Shown here in pieces: positions 7,069 to 13,929 of a stretch of DNA of 38,966 bases. Each line of letters opens with the position of its first letter. The stretch's first letter is position 1. The stretch is from Aphanocapsa feldmannii 277cV. Its GTDB lineage: Bacteria > Cyanobacteriota > Cyanobacteriia > PCC-6307 > Cyanobiaceae. Where the stretch lies: positions 36,050 through 75,015 of the forward strand of contig SRMO01000028.1 of the NCBI GenBank assembly GCA_004768415.1. Direction: 5' to 3'. The notes below the pieces were generated by a model, which saw nothing but the letters and a program-made list of their open reading frames with translations, made no database searches and was not told the DNA's origin. A program made the translations under genes and the position numbers.

Positions 7069-10000
7069 ATGACATCGCCTTTGCCATTAGCCCTCTTCAA
7101 CGGCAGCTGCATGGGGCCACGACCGACAAGAATCGGTGTTACAGCACGGGAGTTGGCGGCCCATTTACTATCAGCGGAGATTCCCCTTTTGGATCCTTGC
7201 GGTGGGTCGGGTCCCTATAACATTGCTATTCCTTCTGATCTGTGTCCAGAGTACGGTACCCGTGGACATTTGAATCGTCTTCTTTGGACGCAGAAGAAAC
7301 TTCCTGGCATTCTGAGGCAATGGGGCCATCCATTGCTATTTTCACCATTGCCGGAAGCCCCCTTGCTGGATAATGTGCGCAGTGTTGTGCTAGCTCATGA
7401 TCTGATTCCCCAGCACTTCCCGCGTAGTAGACACTTGAGAGCTTATCATATCAATTATGTCCCCAAGGTGCTGCACAATTCAAAAATTGTACTATGCGAC
7501 TCGGTTGCAACAGCTAAAGAAATTCACCAGCATCTCAACATTCCGCTCTCCAAGATTATTCCGATTAAGCTAGGATTTAATCCACTTAATATTCATCCAC
7601 TTTCTCTAGAACGTCATCATGAATTGCTTGTTTTAGGTAGCCATGGCCATCACAAAAATCTTATAGGATTACTCTATGCTTTTGCACAGGTTCGCGACCA
7701 ATCATTGATGTTACGCTTTATCGGCCCAGAACATGATCTCTTAACTCAACCCTTAAAAGATCTTGCCTGTGAACTTGGTATTGGATCCCGATGTATCTTT
7801 CAAGGTTGGGTTGATGATGTAGAGAAGCTCAGGTGTATCAATCAAGCTCGAGCTTTGATTTTGCCAAGCTTATGGGAGGGCTTTGGCTTGCCGGCATTGG
7901 AAGCTATGGCTTGTGGAACGCCTGTGTTGGCAAGTACGGCAGGAGGCATTCCTGAAGTTGTAGGAAACGCAGCACTGCTCTTCAATCCCCAGCGCATTGA
8001 GGCTATCACTGGAGCCATTGACGATTTTCTCAGCGACTCCCAGTTGGAGCGGCAGTTGCAACAAGCTGGTCCACAGCAGGCCCGGAAATTCCATTGGGCT
8101 GAATCAGCAGATCAAGTTTTCGAAGTGCTCAAGTATGTGGATGCTGCACATCCATATGGATTAACACCCACAACAGTTAAACGGATATTTCAGTACTACC
8201 TGAAACGCGACTTGACAACTGTCCATATATCGACTAAACATATATTTTTAATCTTCAAGAATGTTTCCTGGATTATTCTAGGTACATATCTTGCCCTGCA
8301 TGGATGGCTGATGCGTTTGGTAAAAAAAATAAAGTTATCATGCAATTCTCTTGTTATTTCGAAGCAAATAGTGCTCAAGTATGTGGATGCTGCACATCCA
8401 TATGGATTAACACCCACAACAGTTAAACGGATATTTCAGTACTACCTGAAACGCGACTTGACAACTGTCCATATATCGACTAAACATATATTTTTAATCT
8501 TCAAGAATGTTTCCTGGATTATTCTAGGTACATATCTTGCCCTGCATGGATGGCTGATGCGTTTGGTAAAAAAAATAAAGTTATCATGCAATTCTCTTGT
8601 TATTTTGAAGCAAATATTGAAAAAATTGTTTAAGCCCTACTTAAAGCAATATTTAATAATTTCTCGTGTCCTGGCCAAATATAGATTTCTGATTCTCAAG
8701 AATGCCACCTGGATCATTCTAGGTAAATGGCTAGTGCGTTTGGCAAAAAAAACAAAATTATTACACAACTCTCTTGTTATTTTAAAGCAAATATTGAAAA
8801 AATTGTTTAAGCTCTACTTAAAGCAATATTTGATAGTTTCTCGTGATCTGGCCAAATATAAATTTTTAATCCTCAAGAGTATCGCCTGGATCATTCTAAA
8901 TGTAAAGCTAATGCGTGGCATGAGAGTATCTGATTCTGCCATCACAAATCGGAGGAGCCAAACCATGAAACTTTGGCTGGATGGCCAATGTTTGCAAACG
9001 CAACGGTGCCGTGTCGAGTCTGGTTTTCGTATCATAGCTTTCCTCAAGAGACTTGTGGAGGTGGATAAGCAAATCGATTTATATGTTTCGCTGAATGCGC
9101 AAAATCCACATGAGGCTGTGAAGGCTCTTCATTATCTTGCACAACACCTTCCCATGGCTAATGTACAGATCTGGGAGGGTGCAGTCGAAAAAACAATGAT
9201 AAGGAGTGGCTCACGCAAAATTCCCAATCATAGCCTCAGCAGGCTTTCTCTCGCGCATCACATCAACTGTCTTGCACCAGATCTTGCACTTTTTTCTAAT
9301 TCTTTTGAAGAAGAATATGGTTATGCTCCATGGCTTCAATCACAATGGAAAATTTTCCCAGAGGTTTCTAAATTATCCTGTGTTACTGTAGGAATTTTTT
9401 GTAAGCCAAGTTTATTTAATTCTGTTAAAATACAAGAGAATATTATAAAAAATCCTGATTTACTATTTTCTACTTCAAAGAAACTTAGTATATTTGATGT
9501 TGTTGTTATTGAAGCAGATCAAAAGTCAAGTGAGTATGTAAGAATAAACAAATTTATAAATTTATTAATTTCAAAAAATATAAATTTGAATTTTATTCAT
9601 GATAAATCCACTATTATAAATATATTTAAGATATTTTGCGTAAATAAATTTGACAATCAGCCTAATTTAAAATTAAATCAAATACAAATCAATTTACTTA
9701 ATCTATCAGAAAAATCTTTAGTTGATCATTTTCCTCACTTGTATGTAGATAATATAAGTATACCTAAAATGCTGCCATTATCAGAGCCAGACAAATCAAA
9801 AATGCCTCGATTCTTATTTGATGCTACATTTACTTTAATACATAATTATAATTGCAATACCGGAATTCAACGAGTCATAAGAAGATTATCTGAGCAATTA
9901 AGTAGCTTAAATAGTTCCATAGAAGAAAAAGTTATTGTTTTTGATCATAAAAATTTAAAATTCAAGGAAATTATTAATAATAAATATTCTTCAAAAAATA

Positions 10001-11397
10001 TTGATCTTTTCTCTCAAAACTCAAATGACATTATGATTATGCTAGATTCTAACTGGGAGATTTTACAATCAATGAAATCTGAGCTGCAGAGATTTGTCCT
10101 ACATGGAAATCAACTTATAGGTGGTCTACATGACATGATTCCGTTGCACTCTTCAGGTTTTATAGCAGCTTCACATTTACCAGAATCATTTGCAACTTAC
10201 TTCAAATTTATACTACTTCACTCTACTGCTATTATGTGTGTTTCTCGTGCCATTGCAGATGAGCTATACATCCTTTTAACTGGTATTAACTTTCCATATT
10301 CAATCAAAATTGGTTTCTGGAAGCTAGGTGCAGACATGCTTGACATTTCAAAGTCTGATCATATTGATATACAATCGAAAAAATGTAAACGTCTTATGTT
10401 TATCAGTGTTGGCACAATTGACATTCGTAAAGGTCATTCCATCATTTTAGAAGCTTTTGAAAAACTCTGGAATGAGGACTGGGATGTTGAGCTCAAACTT
10501 GTAGGTAGATACGGTGGGCGGAATGATCACTTTATTAATAAGCTCAAACGACACCCTGAACTTGGTTGCCGTCTACATTGGTACGAGCGTCTTGGTGATA
10601 ACGATTTGGCAAAGCTTTATGCTAACGCAGATGCATTAATCCTAGCATCTTACAGTGAAGGTTTTGGCTTGCCTATTGCTGAAGCTGGATATTATGGAAA
10701 GCCTGTAATCGTGAGTGATCTTCCTGTTTTCCGAGAAGTTTCTATGGCTGCACCACAAGCGTTTTTCTTTGCGCCTGGTTCTGCCCAAGAATTAGCAGCC
10801 CAAATCCGAAGATTCAGCCATGAATCTCACAATGGCCTGGCCACAACAGCTACGCCAGTAGCCTGGCCAAGTTGGTCTGAAAGTATGGATCAACTTAAAT
10901 CTGTTATTTTAGAAGACAAGTACTACAAGATTTACCAACCAAAGGATAGCGAAGATTCTTTTCAGACAGAAAGCATCGGTAAAATCTATACACAATCATA
11001 TTTGTGTGAAGCATCTCAGAAATACTATCTTGAACTTTTCCGAAAACCTCAGAGAAGCCAATGCAAAAACTACTTAGATATTATTCTTTTTGTAAAGAAT
11101 TTATCAGATCAAATTTATTCAAGCAATAAAGATTTAAACTATAAGCTAGGTGTAAGATTGGGTGCGCAATCTGTTATTAAGAACAGTAGAGAAACTGGAT
11201 ATGCACCAATCTTTGTAGATATTCCTTTTGTACTCTTGCCTGATCATCAACATATTATGTGCATCAGTTACCCCTACAAATGGTGGCGTAATGGTGTCAC
11301 TTTTGTAGATTTAGATCTACTCCAAATGCTGCCGGATGGTTGCAATTGGTGGGGACAGAGTCCCTTGCGCATTTCCTTGTCACCCCAAGGCACGTAA
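7069..11397 (+). CDS. Double glycosyltransferase (two GT4-like modules joined by tandem repeats)
   Basis: This single open frame encodes 1442 residues and probably adds sugars to a surface polysaccharide; the donor and acceptor are unknown. Module 1 (about 1-350) starts LALFNGSCMGPRPTRIGV and ends with a GT-B/GT4 signature: EGFGLPALE with Glu270 and Glu278, then ACGTPVLAS. Residues 353-615 are four tandem repeats of a Lys-flanked hydrophobic segment, described separately. Residues 633 on begin MKLWLDGQCLQTQRCRVESG, like the start of a separate cyanobacterial glycosyltransferase. A further domain starts near 912 (FLFDATFTLIHNYN.NTGIQR) and holds a second signature EGFGLPIAE (Glu1197, Glu1205). 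The last 200 residues are unassigned and end at the junction with rfbD copy 2, so the C-terminus may be truncated. Base composition is strikingly AT-rich, with lines as low as 5 G/C in 60 near 9541, against about 49 in 60 in cobH. It is clearly foreign. The start ATG 7069 lacks a good ribosome-binding site. Confidence 0.8.
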   Translation: MTSPLPLALFNGSCMGPRPTRIGVTARELAAHLLSAEIPLLDPCGGSGPYNIAIPSDLCPEYGTRGHLNRLLWTQKKLPGILRQWGHPLLFSPLPEAPLLDNVRSVVLAHDLIPQHFPRSRHLRAYHINYVPKVLHNSKIVLCDSVATAKEIHQHLNIPLSKIIPIKLGFNPLNIHPLSLERHHELLVLGSHGHHKNLIGLLYAFAQVRDQSLMLRFIGPEHDLLTQPLKDLACELGIGSRCIFQGWVDDVEKLRCINQARALILPSLWEGFGLPALEAMACGTPVLASTAGGIPEVVGNAALLFNPQRIEAITGAIDDFLSDSQLERQLQQAGPQQARKFHWAESADQVFEVLKYVDAAHPYGLTPTTVKRIFQYYLKRDLTTVHISTKHIFLIFKNVSWIILGTYLALHGWLMRLVKKIKLSCNSLVISKQIVLKYVDAAHPYGLTPTTVKRIFQYYLKRDLTTVHISTKHIFLIFKNVSWIILGTYLALHGWLMRLVKKIKLSCNSLVILKQILKKLFKPYLKQYLIISRVLAKYRFLILKNATWIILGKWLVRLAKKTKLLHNSLVILKQILKKLFKLYLKQYLIVSRDLAKYKFLILKSIAWIILNVKLMRGMRVSDSAITNRRSQTMKLWLDGQCLQTQRCRVESGFRIIAFLKRLVEVDKQIDLYVSLNAQNPHEAVKALHYLAQHLPMANVQIWEGAVEKTMIRSGSRKIPNHSLSRLSLAHHINCLAPDLALFSNSFEEEYGYAPWLQSQWKIFPEVSKLSCVTVGIFCKPSLFNSVKIQENIIKNPDLLFSTSKKLSIFDVVVIEADQKSSEYVRINKFINLLISKNINLNFIHDKSTIINIFKIFCVNKFDNQPNLKLNQIQINLLNLSEKSLVDHFPHLYVDNISIPKMLPLSEPDKSKMPRFLFDATFTLIHNYNCNTGIQRVIRRLSEQLSSLNSSIEEKVIVFDHKNLKFKEIINNKYSSKNIDLFSQNSNDIMIMLDSNWEILQSMKSELQRFVLHGNQLIGGLHDMIPLHSSGFIAASHLPESFATYFKFILLHSTAIMCVSRAIADELYILLTGINFPYSIKIGFWKLGADMLDISKSDHIDIQSKKCKRLMFISVGTIDIRKGHSIILEAFEKLWNEDWDVELKLVGRYGGRNDHFINKLKRHPELGCRLHWYERLGDNDLAKLYANADALILASYSEGFGLPIAEAGYYGKPVIVSDLPVFREVSMAAPQAFFFAPGSAQELAAQIRRFSHESHNGLATTATPVAWPSWSESMDQLKSVILEDKYYKIYQPKDSEDSFQTESIGKIYTQSYLCEASQKYYLELFRKPQRSQCKNYLDIILFVKNLSDQIYSSNKDLNYKLGVRLGAQSVIKNSRETGYAPIFVDIPFVLLPDHQHIMCISYPYKWWRNGVTFVDLDLLQMLPDGCNWWGQSPLRISLSPQGT
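8125..8616 (+). repeat. Near-perfect 246-bp tandem duplication inside the glycosyltransferase
   Basis: The unit 8125-8370 is repeated at 8371-8616. The only difference I see is TTTCGAAG versus TTTTGAAG near the end, which changes Ser to Leu. The period is 82 codons, so the frame is kept. Each unit runs from VLKYVDAAHPYGLTPTTVKR to LVISKQI or LVILKQI. The near identity indicates a very recent duplication or an assembly artefact. Confidence 0.95.
8617..8913 (+). repeat. Two diverged copies of the linker repeat (177-bp period)
   Basis: Copy 3 starts at 8617 and copy 4 at 8794, both with LKKLFK.YLKQYLI.SR.LAKY. They align with the latter part of the 82-residue units: the block FLIFKNVSWIILG matches FLILKNATWIILG and FLILKSIAWIILN. 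Copy 4 fades out near 8913. The hydrophobic core flanked by lysines suggests an amphipathic or membrane-associated helix. The linker was therefore built by successive duplication. Confidence 0.85.
8951..8957 (+). promoter_or_regulatory. Strong internal ribosome-binding site before an in-frame ATG (8965)
   Basis: GGAGGAG lies seven bases before ATG 8965, inside the long frame. It is the best Shine-Dalgarno match in this locus, and it precedes MKLWLDGQCLQ, a typical glycosyltransferase N-terminus. The second half may therefore also be translated as a separate protein of about 810 residues, or was a separate gene before fusion. Confidence 0.6.
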
Positions 11398-11410
11398 TCC
11401 TCTCTTATCT

Positions 11411-12266
11411 TGGGTCGAGAAATCAGCCGTGCCGTGCCGGACGGGGCCGAGCTGATCCCCTGCTCCCGCAACGAGCTCGACCTCTCGGACGCTCAGGCCT
11501 GTGGCAGCGCCGTTCAGCGCCACCACCCCGACTGGGTGCTCAATGCTGCCGCCTATACAGGGGTGGACAGGGCGGAAGCCGAACCTGAGCTGGCGATGGC
11601 GGTCAACGCCGCAGGCCCCGCCGCCCTCGCCGCCGCCCTGGCGCAAACCGGTGGCCGGCTGCTGCAGATCAGCACCGATTTCGTCTTCAGCGGTCGGCAG
11701 GGTCCCCCTGGCGGCCCGAGCAGACCGTGGAGCCTCTGGGCGTGTACGGGGCCAGTAAGGCCGCCGGGGAATGGGCGGCCCTTGCCCTGCCAGGGGCGCG
11801 GGTGTTGCGGACCAGCTGGCTCCATGGGCCCGTGGCCAGGAACTTCTGCCGGACCATGCTGCGGCTGCACGGGGCCAGGTCTGCAGCAGGCGAACCGCTG
11901 CCGGTGGTGGCGGATCAGGTGAGCTGCCCGACCGCAACCCACACCCTGGCCCGGGCCTGCTGGCGTGCCATCGGGGTGGGGGCGGACCCCGATGGGCCTC
12001 GGATCCTGCACTGGAGTGATGACGGCGTGGCCAGCTGGTACGACTTTGCGCTGGCGATCGGCGAACTTGGCAGCGCCGCTGGCTTGATTGTCGCTGCCGC
12101 GGAGGTGTACCCGATCCCGACATCTCGATACCCCACTGCCGCCCGGCGACCATCCTTCTCCCTGCTGGACTGTGCCACCAGTCGGCAGGCCCTGGGCCTG
12201 AGGGGGGTCCACTGGCGCAACGCCCTGGCGGCGGTGCTCAGTGAGATCGCTGGCGGGTCTGGATAG
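11411..12266 (+). pseudogene. rfbD: Broken rfbD copy 2 (5' truncated, frameshifted)
   Basis: This copy resumes at TGGGTCG (11411), equal to 6499 in copy 1, and so lacks the start codon and the first eleven codons with the NAD(P)-binding motif. The first frame reads LIPCSRNELDLSDAQ, NAAAYTGVDRAE and ISTDFVFSGRQG. Near 11700 a single-base change shifts the frame; the rest continues as EPLGVYGASKAAGEWA, SWLHGPVARNF, then PTATHTLARACW and ends at TAG 12264-12266. The YGASK catalytic motif and the STDFVF motif are intact but sit in different frames. Together with copy 1 it looks like one rfbD split and partly duplicated around the inserted glycosyltransferase gene. Confidence 0.85.
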
Positions 12267-12278
12267 TGCTGTCAGGGC

Positions 12279-12318
12279 GACTCCGGACAACCTGCGAAAG
12301 CCGCAGATCAGCCATTGC
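12279..12318 (+). repeat. Dispersed repeat, possible insertion-element end
   Basis: Two short motifs occur here and elsewhere in the window. GACTCCGGACAACC at 12279-12292 is found again at 27951-27964. AAAGCCGCAGATCAGCCATTGC, cut here into AAAGCCGCAGATC and AGCCATTGC, at 12297-12318 recurs at 33828-33849 with one mismatch. It lies exactly between the end of rfbD copy 2 and the DUF2290-like remnant. Confidence 0.5.
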
Positions 12319-12566
12319 GCCGCAGTCGTGTCATAGAAGTTCCGAACGATGAAGTCGACGAAGCAGTTGGGCATCAGCGGTGCCGAGACCGGTATACGGC
12401 ACAGTTTGTGCTGGCCGAGAGTCAGGTGTGAGCGCGGATGCGTCACTGGCCGAGGCTGGCCAGGGCGGGCATCGTAGTCGTAACGCAGCGGCCAGGGGAT
12501 CACATTCCTTGCGACCACGTCTCCATGCAACTCATCCTCGAGATAGGTCTCGGGTGCGTTCTGAAT
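12306..12566 (-). pseudogene. Remnant of a DUF2290-like gene
   Basis: Reading leftwards from about 12566 the translation contains VIPWPLRYDYDARPGQ, HPRSHLTLGQHKLCRIPVSA and FVDFIVRNFYDT. This resembles the conserved C-terminal block of DUF2290 proteins, in which a HP.SHLTLG...CRIPV segment precedes F..FI.RNFY. The N-terminal part is missing: a stop codon lies shortly upstream and the sequence there belongs to the opposite-strand ATPase. The C-terminal end fades into the dispersed repeat. The open frame continues antisense to rfbD copy 2 down to 11553, but that part is a shadow. Function of the family is unknown to me; the assignment rests on recalled motifs. Confidence 0.5.
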
Positions 12567-12762
12567 TCTGATCAACCGTGATCTCAACGGCCGGGTACGG
12601 CTCATTCTGGATGCTCAACACGAAGAAGCCTGGGAAGAGTTCTGGGTAAGCAACACCCCTGTGCATGAGCTGGACAGGCAACAGCCTGGGCATCCGCTAC
12701 CACAGCTGGCGAAATCCATCGATGACCGCCTGAAACCCCACACATGGCCAGCCGAGTAGCTG
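12565..12762 (+). pseudogene. In-frame 5' piece of the KGGVGR ATPase, ended by TAG
   Basis: The frame open from 12565 encodes LINRDLNGRVRLILDAQHEE, then AWEEFWVSNTPVHELDRQQ, and stops at TAG 12757-12759. It is in exactly the same frame as the ATPase gene starting at 12763, two codons later. There is no ATG, and a TGA at 12562 closes the frame upstream. The composition is like a normal coding region. As I recall, KGGVGR-type ATPases carry an N-terminal extension of this kind. It is therefore probably the original N-terminus, cut off by the junction at about 12565 and by the stop codon. Confidence 0.5.
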
Positions 12763-13929
12763 TTGCTGTTCGAAGACGACATCAAGCAACTGATCGAGTC
12801 ATCCGTCACGTTTCCCCTCTGCGATCAGAATGACAACCCGATCCCAGGGGTCCGTGTCGTTGATCGGCTGGCCACCGAGTCCACATGGTCGAGCATCATC
12901 AAGCCTTCTGAACCCATTCCCCGGGTGGTCTTCTATTCGATCAAGGGGGGTGTCGGTCGCTCCACAGCCCTGGCCGCCTGCGCCCTGGCCCTGGCTGAAG
13001 CGGACCAACAGGTGCTGCTGCTGGATCTGGATCTGGAATCCCCAGGCCTTTCAACATCCCTGCTGCCGGAGGATCGCCAACCTGCTTTCGGCATCACCGA
13101 CTGGTTGGTGGAAGACCTTGTCGGCAATGGCGACAGCATCATCGAGGACCTACAGGCGGAAAGCCCCCTTCCCCGGCGGGGCCAGATCCTGGTGGTGCCG
13201 GCCCATGGCAGGAGACTCGGCGAATACATCAGCAAACTGGGTCGGGTGTGGATGCCCAGCGTTCCGGAGAATGGCCCACGCCGGATCTGGTCCGAGCGTC
13301 TCGCCCGCCTGCTTGGCAAGCTCGAGGAGCTGCACAGGCCCGACATCGTGCTGATCGACTCCCGCGCCGGCATCGACGAGATGGCTTCTGCTTGCCTCAC
13401 CGATCTGGGCGCCTCGCGAATCTATCTGTTTGCACAGGACAGCGTCCAGACCTGGTCCGGCTATCGACTGCTGTTCCAGCACTGGCGGCAGAACGACGTT
13501 GCTCTGGAGATGCGGGAACGGCTGCAACTGGTGGCAGCCATGCTGCCCAGCTGGGATGGCAAGTTCGATAAGGCTGCCACTGACCTGTGGGAGCAGGCCT
13601 ACAACCTCTTCCTCGAAACCCTGTATGACGAGCAGCCAGCGGAAATCGATCAAGCCCATGATCAAGACGACCGCGGCGTCTCCCTCGAAAGCCGGAACCA
13701 GGCCGATGGGTCTTCGGAGGATTGCAGCAACTTCAGCTTTGATCTGAACGATCAGGAGGCCCCTCACCATGCCTGCCTGATTCCCTGGAACCAGAGCTTC
13801 GCTGGCATTGCGTCTCACTACAGACGTCTGGATGGCATCCCGTCAGGACTGCTTGAGTCGGTGTATGGCGAATTAATCAAAAATCTCTTGATCAACGATC
13901 TCCACAGCAAGCTGGGCCCACCCTCATGA
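12763..13929 (+). CDS. KGGVGR-variant MinD/ParA-like ATPase
   Basis: The 388-residue product is a cytoplasmic P-loop ATPase of the MinD/ParA (SIMIBI) class. The deviant Walker A motif is YSIKGGVGRSTALAA (Lys61 to Thr68), with Arg in place of the usual Lys/Gly-Lys. It is followed by VLLLDLDLESPGLST (A-prime box, near 84-98) and DIVLIDSRAGIDEMA (Walker B region, near 190-205). No ParB, septum-site or flagellar partner lies nearby. Instead, its stop overlaps the ATG of the next gene (ATGA, 13926-13929), so the two are translationally coupled. The start is unclear: TTG 12763 is simply the first possible codon after the in-frame TAG at 12757, and the gene may be 5'-damaged. Function is unknown; ATPases with this motif occur in accessory islands. 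Compared with the core genes, composition is slightly less GC-rich. Confidence 0.75.
   Translation: MLFEDDIKQLIESSVTFPLCDQNDNPIPGVRVVDRLATESTWSSIIKPSEPIPRVVFYSIKGGVGRSTALAACALALAEADQQVLLLDLDLESPGLSTSLLPEDRQPAFGITDWLVEDLVGNGDSIIEDLQAESPLPRRGQILVVPAHGRRLGEYISKLGRVWMPSVPENGPRRIWSERLARLLGKLEELHRPDIVLIDSRAGIDEMASACLTDLGASRIYLFAQDSVQTWSGYRLLFQHWRQNDVALEMRERLQLVAAMLPSWDGKFDKAATDLWEQAYNLFLETLYDEQPAEIDQAHDQDDRGVSLESRNQADGSSEDCSNFSFDLNDQEAPHHACLIPWNQSFAGIASHYRRLDGIPSGLLESVYGELIKNLLINDLHSKLGPPS

Noticed and set aside
6308-7072. A 254-residue plus-strand frame treated as one gene
   Set aside because: It joins rfbC and rfbD out-of-frame pieces and a transposase scar by chance.
8125-8616. CRISPR-like repeats
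   Set aside because: The repeats are long, adjacent, in frame and coding, without spacers.
11553-12605. A 350-residue minus-strand frame across the rfbD relic
   Set aside because: Only the 12306-12566 part resembles a protein family; the rest is antisense to rfbD.
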